From: Bacteroidales bacterium
Lineage (GTDB): Bacteria; Bacteroidota; Bacteroidia; Bacteroidales; F082
Reading direction: 5' to 3'
Length of the DNA: 62,559 nt
NCBI GenBank assembly: GCA_017553625.1
Contig: JAFZKP010000043.1
Coordinates: 1 to 62,559 of the forward strand
The notes below the pieces were generated by a model. That model was not told where the DNA came from and made no database searches. It was given only the letters and a program-made list of their open reading frames with translations. Of the stretch, positions 53,301 through 59,899 are shown in pieces (position 1 is the first letter of the stretch; each line of letters starts with the position of its first letter). The translations under genes were made by a program, and so were the position numbers.

Positions 53301-54312
53301 GGATGTGAGCCTTGACGTTCTTGGCATACCAGTCGTCGTCTCCCGAACCCGAGGCGTTGAGGCGAACAACAATGGTATCGAATGTCGTGGGCACGATGAG
53401 ACGGCCGTCGCTGGCACGATAATTCGACTTGAACAATTGTTTTGTGAGGGGATAGGTCGTTCCGTATCCCCAGGGGTTGGTAGCACCTTCATTGCTGCCT
53501 ACGGTGGTGACGGGGAACGAGTAGTTTCGGTAGGTGTCGTCGATGCTTCCGGTATTCATCTCAAATCCTGCCGTGTAGCGCGAGAGGCTTGGAGTGCCGG
53601 GATTACCGTTTTGGGGGTTGAGGGAGGTGCCAGGGCGGCTGTCGCAGCTGACGGTGTTGTCAAACAGTATCTGCAGGTACTGGTAGCCGTCGTCTGACTC
53701 CTTGGCATCGAAGGATAGCGTCATGCGCAACTGGGCACCGATGGCCTGGAAATAGGCCTTGGGTGCGGCATTGTTGAAATAGTTGCTGCTGAGTGCGTAC
53801 TTGCATCCGTTGTTCAAATAGCCATCGTCGGTGACCAAATAGGCGCTCGATTGGATGGTGACCGTTTTATCAGCGAAGACACCAGACGTGGGAACAGTGG
53901 TGCCGCTGGTTAAGGAGCGGTCGTAATAAGCCAGCTGGAATCCGTTGACGTCGAGCACCTCGAAGCGATAGGAACGGCTGGCGCCGTTCTGAAACTTGTA
54001 AGCGTCGATGCTCGCCGCACTTTCAGTAACTTCCACAGTCTTGGTAGTAATGCCTTCAGGGAAGGTGTAGGTGTCGTTCACTGCGGTGTAGTGCTGTCCG
54101 GCGTAAGCCGAGAGGTTCACCGTACGGTAATTGATGGTCTGCGCGGGCAGACTGCTGCCGCTACGCGTGATGGTGAACGTGGTTTTGTGAGTGCTGCCGT
54201 TGTACGATGCCTCAATGGTGAAGGTCTGCGCCCAGACAGTCTGTCCAAAAGCGACAGCCGCCAAAAACATTATCGTCGAAATGATTTGCTTGAAAGTAAA
54301 AGTTTTTTTCAT
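47308..54312 (-). CDS. Giant multi-domain GLUG/BspA-like surface protein with T9SS domain
   Basis: 2334 residues: signal peptide (to WAQ, 29); a Calx-beta-like N-terminal domain (30-90, AGQHYTAVNDTYTFPEGI); beta domains; an InlB B-repeat (538-640, GFNFAGWNTQPGGNG); three GLUG blocks (about 725-845, 1070-1205, 1425-1560), each followed by ARRAR(V/T)ITL and InlB-like strands; a DUF285/BspA 26-residue repeat array (1705-1900, WNTSKVVDMSNMF); the shared W..NY...GYLYAN module (1960-2180); and a T9SS domain. Expected on the cell surface as a binding protein. The three GLUG blocks are near-tandem duplicates. Three palindromic repeats lie in frame in the last 340 codons. Promoter 54353-54360, divergent from an AraC regulator. 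Confidence 0.88.
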   Translation of the reverse strand: MKKTFTFKQIISTIMFLAAVAFGQTVWAQTFTIEASYNGSTHKTTFTITRSGSSLPAQTINYRTVNLSAYAGQHYTAVNDTYTFPEGITTKTVEVTESAASIDAYKFQNGASRSYRFEVLDVNGFQLAYYDRSLTSGTTVPTSGVFADKTVTIQSSAYLVTDDGYLNNGCKYALSSNYFNNAAPKAYFQAIGAQLRMTLSFDAKESDDGYQYLQILFDNTVSCDSRPGTSLNPQNGNPGTPSLSRYTAGFEMNTGSIDDTYRNYSFPVTTVGSNEGATNPWGYGTTYPLTKQLFKSNYRASDGRLIVPTTFDTIVVRLNASGSGDDDWYAKNVKAHIQAVDATNPNLLNNSTAGITVSAGPYVKGNTFYISVPFSEIVHISGALKKLNTTWGDVEYFAGDYTNVITYKGTINASAGTALAITGIENSLFNDLSGNYYQGSNSSFNKTFTGVTCTATYTLAATNTSFAGLANEYVVSNTAIEPHPTVYFYKGIVNVENRVQLVETTNYTLAWANNTTAGNGIVTTTGTGSYTGSVSTTFPIRWSTYTFRFNGNGSVVFPVTGTMSDQVFEYGVAQNLTANAFSREGFNFAGWNTQPGGNGDSYSNSQEVLGLTTEDGAIIDLYAQWTTIPWTGSGDSEEDPYVIIYPSQLDLLASNVNGGNTYEGKYFKLGDDITYNYEGLGANESNYTPIGTGGYAFHGTFDGNNKTISGIRIYTTYTTGDYKGVFKFVGSNGTVKNVVLANSIFKAKVYVGGIASRNAGILTNCRVEGTVEILPIDGLSLYHGGIAGENSGTVSGCISAAVVVKNGMPNVHYYGGIVGENTSTGTVKDCLYTGSTVDAHNYYGAIVGNNAGILTNNYYTTEGIWGVGVGQSNPSGSDCDGARRARVITLDENIVLVGDQTAYSLSGLTAIGTTALSYNDGNTATLYSGATQNVKLRYNGVLALGYGCTGFTATNNATVNGNTLTMPDNNVSVSAIVSDVWGIADGADGTEAHPYIITNTTGLDLLAKNVNGIDGYTSNSFNGKHFKLGADITYSYEGLGANESNYTAIGINKYFCGNFDGNNKTISGIRIRTDIRYQGIFGEVSHGTVKNVILANSIIVGPQYVGGIIGETNHCTVTNCRVENDVTIRLFKNGVSYHGGIVGQQSYGTISGCVCAATLTDGIGSNFGGIAGNTYQGTIKDCIFIGTIHNGGSRGSIVGTNNGGTLTNNYYTSSIGGVNQSDCNGARRARVITLEENIALAGNQTVYSLSGLTAIGNKALSYNNGTTTTIYSGATQNVALSYTGTINTGYNLAYSYDDGSIHAISGNSFEMPASDVTVSATFTDVWGIADGADGSEEHPYIITTTTGLNLLAKNVNGTDSYTANNFDKKYFKLGNDITYSYTTNWDNVTSSENNYTAIGRVLTPFKGIFDGCGYTVRGIRIYNNLDDDIGFIGCLNVGTIKNLTLSDTRITGGNRLGGIVGKNHSGLVQNCHVTGTVNIHGSYCDVHGGIAGTNSYEGIITDCTCSASITYSGSGHKGYGGIVGYNYGEVNNCLVLEASISEVGQYVGAIAGYNRGYLSQNYYYNCTVAGTANASNVGVGSENGGSSASSDQDGARQVYTITLGNDITATATAAASFNDVSYYTTGTEVTLSYTGTVPDEERALFLVNGNYITGNTFVMADEDATVTVEVLARYTYDSTTGALSLNWGEFNSENKWGDDVVTTEVTSVTATGNVSFTGSCFKLFGLMYNCTSIDLHDVNTDNMTSCQNMFASCLHMTTLNVSGWNTANVTTMEQMFLSCDELTTITGISYWNTSKVVDMSNMFACCSSLSTLDLSGWDTSKTTNIKGLFTDCTALFSLNISRWNTSAVQDMSYLFSQCHQLTTLDLSGWNTSEVRKMVCMFYDCYDLTTIYVSTLWNTDKVYIDDSEGMFYACQSLKGGMDTHYEWMNSDARYAHIDGGYTNPGYLTAAPNTVTLSKDIVGYGADNNVKTGWYLIASPLAGNTWVTNVNNLTSNTYDLYRFNQSADAEWENYKAHQNDEENPFHALENGQGYLYANSGDVTLNFVGAPYSGDGSVTLTKTDNVDFEGWNLVGNPWGENATVDKDFYCMNAEGSEIIPAAGSAVNAMEGIFVHADADGDVVTFTPSSKNVKGNRDDDASLVINLGKGNNGSVIDRAIVRFDSDRTMTKLQIFDGNTKLYIPQDGRDYAIVGSDRQGEMPLNFKAKEMGQYTISVETCPGASLPDVKLIDKIEDVVVDLTENNSYTFIGSPTDRQSRFTIVFAETQNFASLQGHFAYQSGTDLIINGEGELQVFDVMGRMIMQKHVNGAETMCTSSLQTGVYILKLNENVQKIIIK
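47367..47394. repeat. Perfect palindrome in the giant adhesin's sorting domain
   Basis: 28 bases with arms GCAGAGACGATGTG; encodes ETMCTSSLQ. The paralogue (42584-46927) has no palindrome at this place (ETISKPSQ), so the copy was gained or lost after the genes duplicated. Confidence 0.85.
47503..47532. repeat. Perfect 30-base palindrome in the giant adhesin
   Basis: Arms TGCAGAGACGCAAAA; encodes ETQNFASLQ. Matching copy in the paralogue at 42781-42802. Confidence 0.85.
47649..47676. repeat. Palindromic repeat in the giant adhesin (third site)
   Basis: Arms GTAGAGACG / CGTCTCTAC around CGCCAGGGCA; encodes TCPGASLP. Confidence 0.85.
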
Positions 54313-54352
54313 GTATAATTTTTGTTATTTATTTTCTTGATTTTTGAGGGTG

Positions 54353-54360
54353 CAAAAATA
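54353..54360 (-). promoter_or_regulatory. TATTTTTG -7 box of the 2334-residue adhesin gene
   Basis: Minus-strand TATTTTTG; leader about 34 bases to 54312. Divergent from the AraC-gene promoter 100 bases away. Confidence 0.6.
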
Positions 54361-54457
54361 TACCAAAAAAACATCAGGGTTTTTATTCTCGATGTATAAC
54401 ATTTTATTTTGCGTGTATTTGTTGTTGCAATTTTTAGAATTGAGACAATTATTTTTG

Positions 54458-54465
54458 TATTTTTG
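54458..54465 (+). promoter_or_regulatory. TATTTTTG -7 box of the AraC-type gene
   Basis: TATTTTTG followed by GCGCCCTCAATTAATAAGG; the start codon is at 54488. Confidence 0.6.
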
Positions 54466-54487
54466 CGCCCTCAATTAATAAGGAATA

Positions 54488-55522
54488 ATGAAGGAAATGC
54501 AGTTTTCGGCAGTGGTGATGACGACGCTGATGGCGCTGGCGCTGGTGTTCATGTTGCCTACCAAGGTTAACGACGACCATGCGGCGAATCGCTCGCGCTG
54601 GCTCATGACAGGCGGCCTCGTGCTGATTGGTGTGCAGTTCCTCATTCAATATCTCAGTGGCATGCGCTCTTCAGATATGATGCATGCCGTGATGATAAAC
54701 CTGGTGCATTTCATACCCGCCGCGGTGCTGATGTCGCTCAGCATCATCAACCTGGAACGTCAGGGAAACATCAAACGCATAGAATGGATAATAGGATTGG
54801 CGACATGGATTGTGGCGACAGCTCTTGTTCTATGCAAAGCGCTTGTGGCAGCCAGCGTGATTTATGGAATCATGCAGATTTACTACAGCTATCTGCAACT
54901 TCACGAACTGTCGCGTCTCGAGTTTATGCTCGATGATTATTACGACGACGGTCGCCGCGGACTCCTCTGGTGGATGAGGCTCACCATTATGATTCTCGCC
55001 TTCACCACGGTGATGGTGCCGCTCATGATTTTCAGCGAAGGCTTGATTCTTGGATGTTTCGCGATGCTGCTGTTTATTGGTATATTTTACATGTGGTTCT
55101 GTTTTGTGCGCTACGTCGTCACCGGCGCGTCGAGTCATCTGCAGGAAGCCGAGCAGAGCGCCGAACAGGAGGAACACGCGGTATCCGCGACACCTGAATC
55201 GCTGCAAAGAGCTGAAAAAGCTGTGGAAAAATGGACGGAGGCGGGCGGACACCTGCATAGCGGCACCACCAAGCCCATGGCGGCACAAGAGATGAAGCTG
55301 CCGCAATACCTGTTGTCGGCCTGGATCAAGGCGCAAGGCTACACCTCTTATTCAAAATGGATTACCACCTTACGCGTGGAAGAGGCGAAAAACACCATCA
55401 GCGCGCATCCTGAATGGTCGAACGAAGCCGTCGCCGACCACTGCGGCATCAGCCGTTCCCACTTCCAGCGGATGTTTCTTGAAATCACCGGTGTAACGCC
55501 GACACAGTTTCAGAAAAACTAA
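54488..55522 (+). CDS. Membrane-embedded AraC-family transcriptional regulator
   Basis: 344 residues. About six TM helices in the first 210 residues (starting VVMTTLMALALVFMLPT), then a cytoplasmic linker and an AraC/HTH_18 DNA-binding domain: WITTLRVEEAKNTISAHP, NEAVADHCGISRSHFQRMFL and the closing GVTPTQF. Such proteins sense a signal in or across the membrane and switch nearby genes. Divergently placed from the 2334-residue adhesin with about 100 bases between promoters, so that adhesin (and the cluster behind it) is a likely target; this is inference. Confidence 0.85.
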   Translation: MKEMQFSAVVMTTLMALALVFMLPTKVNDDHAANRSRWLMTGGLVLIGVQFLIQYLSGMRSSDMMHAVMINLVHFIPAAVLMSLSIINLERQGNIKRIEWIIGLATWIVATALVLCKALVAASVIYGIMQIYYSYLQLHELSRLEFMLDDYYDDGRRGLLWWMRLTIMILAFTTVMVPLMIFSEGLILGCFAMLLFIGIFYMWFCFVRYVVTGASSHLQEAEQSAEQEEHAVSATPESLQRAEKAVEKWTEAGGHLHSGTTKPMAAQEMKLPQYLLSAWIKAQGYTSYSKWITTLRVEEAKNTISAHPEWSNEAVADHCGISRSHFQRMFLEITGVTPTQFQKN

Positions 55523-55526
55523 CTGA

Positions 55527-55592
55527 TTACTCCGCCATCGGACTCCGGCAGATATTGCCATGGCATATGAAAAGAATGCGATGATTTTGCAC
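55527..55592 (-). pseudogene. Duplicated N-terminal fragment of a low-molecular-weight tyrosine phosphatase
   Basis: Reading from a GTG at 55592, the frame is VQNHRILFICHGNICRSPMA followed by E and a TAA stop. It matches the first 21 codons of the intact phosphatase gene at 57567, at DNA level too, with only a few changes. It carries the whole phosphate-binding loop but nothing else. It sits 4 bases after the AraC gene and 5 bases before the end of the ATPase gene. Confidence 0.8.
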
Positions 55593-55597
55593 GATGA

Positions 55598-56860
55598 TTA
55601 ATAAATTATATTCTTAAGTTCCCAAGGGTAAATGTGCTCCACACCTTCATTGTTAGGCAATCGTATCTCATCAAGCGAAACAATATATTTGCGATACTGG
55701 TCATTTATTGCCAAAAGTGGAGAATATTCGCGCTCAGCTGTTTCCGATGACGACATTTGCCAGCAAACCTGCAAATATATCTTCTGTTCGCCACGCAAAG
55801 CGACAAAATCGACTTCGGCCTGACCCTGAACACCGACATATACCTGCCAACCGTTACGATGCAATTCAAGATAGACCGAGTTTTCCAAAAGATTGCCATA
55901 ACCGTACGCAAAGCCACGATACAAGTAATTGTAATATGCCAGGTCGTTGCTGTAATATTTGCAGTTTCCGTTAAGCAATTCTTTGCCGGAAATATGGTAA
56001 CGCTCCGCTTTATGTAACAGAAAAGCCTTGTGCAAATACGAAACATACGCCGAAACAGTCTCATAATTTGTCTTCTTTCCTTGCGATTTGAAATAATTCA
56101 CGATATTCGAAACAGAGACCAATCTGGCGGCATTATTCACCAAATAACGGAAAATATCCTCCAACAGTTGCGTGTCTTTTACATTATAACGCCTCACAAT
56201 ATCACGCAACATCACTGTATCTTTAACCGATGACACATAATGACGTCGCATCTCCTCGGTCTGCAAATTGAACAATTCAGGCAGCATCCCTTCCTGCAAA
56301 AACTTTATATAATTCTCACGATTTTGCTCTATATTATGTAATTTCGTGTATTCATCAAAACTATATGGAAGAATCTCAAACTCCACATAACGTCCCGACA
56401 ACATTGTCGCCAACTCACCAGACAACATATCGGAATTGGAACCGCTTATAAACAATTCGGCAGGCTCTATAAAATCCTGCGAATGTGCATTTACAAAACG
56501 TTCCCACCCTTCTACAAGCTGTATCTCATCCAAGAATAAGAAAACTTTTCCAACAGGCTGCAATTCTTGACGATAATCCAAATACAACCGTTGCAAATCA
56601 TCAACCGTTAAAACATCACCAAACTCAAGATATTCCTTATTTAAATAGAAAATATTATTCGACGGGACTCCTTCTTCCATTAACCTATGCGCAAGTTGGC
56701 GCAAGACATAACTCTTTCCAGCACGCCTTTGCCCCACCAACACCTTCACCAGTTTATTGCCAACAGCATTATGAATTTTGTCGGTGTAGTTTTTTCTTAT
56801 AAAACCCAAATCAATTACATTCCCATCCCAGAAGTTATATTTCCGTATCTTTTCCAACAT
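55598..56860 (-). CDS. AAA_14/DUF4143 family ATPase
   Basis: 420 residues: N-terminal AAA-type P-loop domain with Walker A GQRRAGKS (43-50) and Walker B VFLFLDEIQ, followed by the sensor-like SGSNSDMLSGE, and a C-terminal DUF4143 domain with a restriction-nuclease-like core (NSVYLELHRNGWQVYVGVQG, AEVDFVALR, KIYLQVCW). These proteins are widespread, often mobile, and of unknown function; the C-terminal D..Q core resembles PD-(D/E)xK folds. Own promoter at 56879-56886. It separates a phosphatase gene from a fragment of the same gene, which suggests it arrived by insertion. Confidence 0.88.
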   Translation of the reverse strand: MLEKIRKYNFWDGNVIDLGFIRKNYTDKIHNAVGNKLVKVLVGQRRAGKSYVLRQLAHRLMEEGVPSNNIFYLNKEYLEFGDVLTVDDLQRLYLDYRQELQPVGKVFLFLDEIQLVEGWERFVNAHSQDFIEPAELFISGSNSDMLSGELATMLSGRYVEFEILPYSFDEYTKLHNIEQNRENYIKFLQEGMLPELFNLQTEEMRRHYVSSVKDTVMLRDIVRRYNVKDTQLLEDIFRYLVNNAARLVSVSNIVNYFKSQGKKTNYETVSAYVSYLHKAFLLHKAERYHISGKELLNGNCKYYSNDLAYYNYLYRGFAYGYGNLLENSVYLELHRNGWQVYVGVQGQAEVDFVALRGEQKIYLQVCWQMSSSETAEREYSPLLAINDQYRKYIVSLDEIRLPNNEGVEHIYPWELKNIIY

Positions 56861-56878
56861 GATTGATTAATTTTGTCG

Positions 56879-56886
56879 CAAAGATA
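56879..56886 (-). promoter_or_regulatory. TATCTTTG -7 box of the ATPase gene
   Basis: Minus-strand TATCTTTG, leader about 12 bases. Confidence 0.6.
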
Positions 56887-57007
56887 CAAATATTTTTAAA
56901 ATACAATTGAAAAAAATGTGAATTTTTGCACTTTTTTCAAATGTGTTTGAAAAATAATATCATGATGACAAAAATAAATAAAAATTTCATGAGATTCCTC
57001 CAGACTT

Positions 57008-57038
57008 GTCATTCCGAGCACACAGTGCGAGGAACCTC
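57008..57038. repeat. GTCATTCCGA-type repeat
   Basis: GTCATTCCGAGCACACAGTG then CGAGGAACCTC, a full-length intergenic copy upstream of the ATPase promoter. Confidence 0.8.
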
Positions 57039-57123
57039 ATTAACTGATTAACTGATTAACTGAACAACTGAATAACTGATTAACTGATTAACTGATTAAC
57101 TGAACAACTGACTAACTGAACAA
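57039..57123. repeat. AACTGATT/AACTGAAC tandem array
   Basis: About ten copies of an 8-9-base unit (AACTGATT, AACTGAAC, AACTGAAT). The left part is intergenic, while the right end encodes the last residues and stop codon (LFS-stop) of the phosphatase gene. Confidence 0.85.
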
Positions 57124-57567
57124 CTTCAAAAACCCTCTACATCCTTCGGTGATGTCGTTAAACGTCGTCTCAAAATCCCCAGTATACCAAGGGTCTGCAA
57201 CGTCGCGATGTTTCCCGGCGTAGTCCATCATGAGGGAAATCTTGTTTTCGGTATCCTCGCCAAGAAGACGTTTCAGATTTCGAATATTATTGTCATCCAT
57301 AGCGATGATGAAATCGTAATAATCGTAGTCTTTTCTGGTGATTTGCCGTGCCTGCCGAGAATTAAATTTTACTCCTTTCTGAGTCAAAATCCTTTTCGCC
57401 GGCGGATAGATGTCATTCCCTATCTCCTCGGTCGATGTCGCCGCCGACGCAATCTCAAACTCCCCTGCCCTTCCGGCCTTCTCGACCATGTCTTTGAAAA
57501 TAAACTCCGCCATCGGACTCCGGCAAATATTGCCATGGCAGATGAAAAGAATGTGATGATTTTGCAT
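57112..57567 (-). CDS. Low-molecular-weight protein tyrosine phosphatase
   Basis: 151 residues from the ATG at 57567 (MQNHHILFIC). The P-loop is CHGNICRS (Cys10 nucleophile, Arg16) and the general acid is Asp125 in ADPWYTGDFE. It removes phosphate from phosphotyrosine proteins; in Bacteroidota such enzymes often regulate capsule export. A longer reading frame starts at 57585 and overlaps the upstream stop, but homologues and the fragment at 55527 support the inner start. Its last three codons and stop lie within a tandem repeat, so the C-terminus may vary between strains. Confidence 0.92.
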   Translation of the reverse strand: MQNHHILFICHGNICRSPMAEFIFKDMVEKAGRAGEFEIASAATSTEEIGNDIYPPAKRILTQKGVKFNSRQARQITRKDYDYYDFIIAMDDNNIRNLKRLLGEDTENKISLMMDYAGKHRDVADPWYTGDFETTFNDITEGCRGFLKLFS

Positions 57568-57578
57568 GACTTTACACG

Positions 57579-57992
57579 TTAACAAACAGACAACAATTCC
57601 CGACCTATTTCATGAACGCCGTCAACAATACGCTGACGTTGTGCAGGGCGCGGATTTCGCAAACCATTGGCATAATGAGATAAAAGGCGCTGGTTAATAC
57701 CAGTCACACGGCTCAATGCCGCCATTTTCGCATACGGCTCACAGGCATGAAGCAGCGAAGCTACATCCACATAATTATATTCAAAAGTATAATCGCCAGT
57801 TACAAGCCATTGTGGAACAAAATCGCCGTCTTTAATCATACCGTCGACATGAAAACGAAGTGTGTCAGAAATTTCTTTTTTCAACTCATTGATGTCATGA
57901 GCTGTAATAACAACAGAACCCGGCACATTTTCACCCAATGCCGCACAGAAGTTCTTTTCAATCCATTCGATATTAACTTTAATTGTTTCCAT
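57579..57992 (-). CDS. HicB-like protein with helix-turn-helix
   Basis: 137 residues from ATG at 57992 (METIKVNIEWIEKNF); a longer start at 58004 is possible. N-terminal HicB-type fold (FCAALGENVPGSVVITAHDI, NELKKEISDTLRFHVDGMIK) and a C-terminal XRE-like helix-turn-helix (MAALSRVTGINQRLLSHYANG). HicB proteins are antitoxins that repress their own operon, normally beside a small HicA toxin. No HicA gene is present on either side; instead the phosphatase gene follows 11 bases downstream. So it may be an orphan regulator of the phosphatase. Confidence 0.75.
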   Translation of the reverse strand: METIKVNIEWIEKNFCAALGENVPGSVVITAHDINELKKEISDTLRFHVDGMIKDGDFVPQWLVTGDYTFEYNYVDVASLLHACEPYAKMAALSRVTGINQRLLSHYANGLRNPRPAQRQRIVDGVHEIGRELLSVC

Positions 57993-58034
57993 AAAATATA
58001 TCAAAACATCAATTTATCCATAAATTTAACGATG

Positions 58035-58042
58035 CAAAGATA
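58035..58042 (-). promoter_or_regulatory. TATCTTTG -7 box of the HicB-like/phosphatase operon
   Basis: Minus-strand TATCTTTG, leader about 36 bases to 57992. Confidence 0.6.
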
Positions 58043-58093
58043 TAAAAAATAATATCATGAAGATGATTTCTTGAAAAATTTTTGCCAAAATAA

Positions 58094-58179
58094 GATTTTC
58101 CACGCAGCGATTGGAAAATCTCTGGCCACATGCAAAAAAAACTGTGCCACGCTAACAGTATTGTAGGATGGCACAGTTT
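58094..58179 (-). terminator. Hairpin and terminator after the 58212-58565 gene
   Basis: AAACTGTGCCA / TGGCACAGTTT (58139-58149 with 58169-58179), followed on the minus strand by T7 (58140-58134): a good terminator. A second hairpin GATTTTCCA / TGGAAAATC lies at 58094-58120. Confidence 0.8.
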
Positions 58180-58211
58180 GTCTAACAGACAATTGAATAA
58201 GACTCAATATA

Positions 58212-58565
58212 TTACCAAAGGTCTAATTCATCCATGATATCATCCCAATCCCCATAGTTTTCACTATCTGCATTATCTATCTTATCTATAAATCTCTTTT
58301 TCAAAATTTCTTTTTCTGTTTCATCTTCCATTACATCATATTTTTCCTTAAAGTTTTTCCAACAAGCGTCATTATAATTCTTTTTGTCTTTTAACATTTT
58401 ACCAAAAAGATTCCGATGTTCTTTGTCCTTTTCATAGAGTTCTTTGGATGTTGAACTTTTCAACTGCTCAGACAACTCTTGTAATTCCTTACTACTTTTA
58501 TCGTATTTTTTCCTGCTTTCTTCGAACTTTCTGCTAAGTTCTTCGATTTCTTCTCGTGTGTACAT
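58212..58565 (-). CDS. Hypothetical coiled-coil protein
   Basis: 117 residues, very charged (MYTREEIEELSRKFEESRKK), with predicted coiled coil over about 1-60 and an acidic end (GDWDDIMDELDLW). No family recognised; no signal or membrane segment. AT-rich like its two upstream neighbours. It has a terminator but I saw no TAnnTTTG box, so it may be cotranscribed with the lipoprotein gene 78 bases upstream. Confidence 0.6.
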   Translation of the reverse strand: MYTREEIEELSRKFEESRKKYDKSSKELQELSEQLKSSTSKELYEKDKEHRNLFGKMLKDKKNYNDACWKNFKEKYDVMEDETEKEILKKRFIDKIDNADSENYGDWDDIMDELDLW

Positions 58566-58642
58566 TTTGAATGGTTTTATTGTTAAAAATAAAATGATTG
58601 TTTTAATAATTGCTCATTATCATGTCAAGAATAAGAGTGTGG

Positions 58643-59767
58643 CTATTTTGACCACGCCAACAGTTCGGCATCAGTAAAAGTAAAGATAATATCACTCCAA
58701 TTACCATCTAAGTCTCTTTCTTGACATTTGGCTATTATCCACACCGTACACGGATAGTCCCTTCTTGTAAAAGACTCATCATTTGTAAAAAACCTTGCCA
58801 CACTTAATCCACTATGCCTCACCTCATAGGAATACAATTTTGCATATTTTCCACTATTAGCAGGTTTAATCTCATCAACTTTGATTTTAACAATCATGTC
58901 ATTCCCCAAATAAGCCTTATCTGATTTAACAACATTTTTATAATTAGAACATAATTCTCCAAATTCTATGGTATTACTATCAATAAGCTCATCCCATTCT
59001 TTTTCAGCACCCTCCCTCGTCAGCCAATGCAATTTTTCTCTTAGTGTACTATTCTCAAACAATTCTTTTTGTTGCAATTCGTATTGTTCTTCGGCTTCAA
59101 AATCCGATACTATTGAAGATATTCTATTATTAAAATCTTGTACAATTTTTGTAACTATAGGATCTTCTTCTGGTGTAACATTTTTTGATGCTTTCACAAA
59201 ACGATGTAATGCAAACGAGCTAACATAATTCTGCCAATAACACTCATTGTTTTCATCTTCATATATGGAATTCATGCAATCCGCGACATCTTTAACCAAA
59301 GCATTATACTCTTTATAATCAGAACATTTCACAATAGCTGCATTTAATTCTTCATAAAAAGACATATATGCTCTTATTACTTCGCTCGTACAATTCAGTT
59401 GGATAAATCTCTTTTCTATTGTAGATTTTAATTCATCATGTAAAGCTTGCAACTTCTCAAGTTTGTTATCGTTAATATCTTTCAAATACAAGTTCATAAA
59501 TCCAGGCACATTCTCAAAGCCAGGGATATCTGGATGATACAATAATAAGAAAAACCGACAATGTTCCCATCCACGAGCTTTTCCTGTTTCATTATAATAT
59601 CTTTCAAGTTTATCACAATCAGTACTATTTTCTACTACCTTAATATGTTCTTTTAATACTTTTTCGCATGATTTGTATTTTTTATTCGACTGATTATTAC
59701 ATGATAGCAATAGAGCCATCAAAAACACAACTAAAATTTTGTTTGTTAAATTTAAGATTGTTTTCAT
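58643..59767 (-). CDS. Lipoprotein of unknown function
   Basis: 374 residues from ATG 59767 (MKTILNLTNKILVVF); the in-frame ATG at 59791 would put charged residues before the signal. Lipobox ALLLSC (Cys about 22). The mature protein is helical for about 280 residues, followed by an OB-fold-like end (NDMIVKIKVDEIKPANSGKY ... CTVWIIAKC) resembling tRNA_anti-like domains of envelope lipoproteins. AT-rich, possibly acquired with the genes on each side. Confidence 0.7.
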   Translation of the reverse strand: MKTILNLTNKILVVFLMALLLSCNNQSNKKYKSCEKVLKEHIKVVENSTDCDKLERYYNETGKARGWEHCRFFLLLYHPDIPGFENVPGFMNLYLKDINDNKLEKLQALHDELKSTIEKRFIQLNCTSEVIRAYMSFYEELNAAIVKCSDYKEYNALVKDVADCMNSIYEDENNECYWQNYVSSFALHRFVKASKNVTPEEDPIVTKIVQDFNNRISSIVSDFEAEEQYELQQKELFENSTLREKLHWLTREGAEKEWDELIDSNTIEFGELCSNYKNVVKSDKAYLGNDMIVKIKVDEIKPANSGKYAKLYSYEVRHSGLSVARFFTNDESFTRRDYPCTVWIIAKCQERDLDGNWSDIIFTFTDAELLAWSK

Positions 59768-59899
59768 TGTTTTATTCTTTTTGTTTAACATATATGATAC
59801 TAATTGATTCTTTGTTTTATAGTTTATCTAAATACTTTCTTTTTTATGATAGTCTTCTTGTATAATCAACTCTGAATCAAGCTGTTATTTAAGCTCCAT

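Noticed and set aside
57039-57123. Possible CRISPR array
   Set aside because: The units are 8-9 bases and directly tandem with no spacers; no cas genes are nearby.
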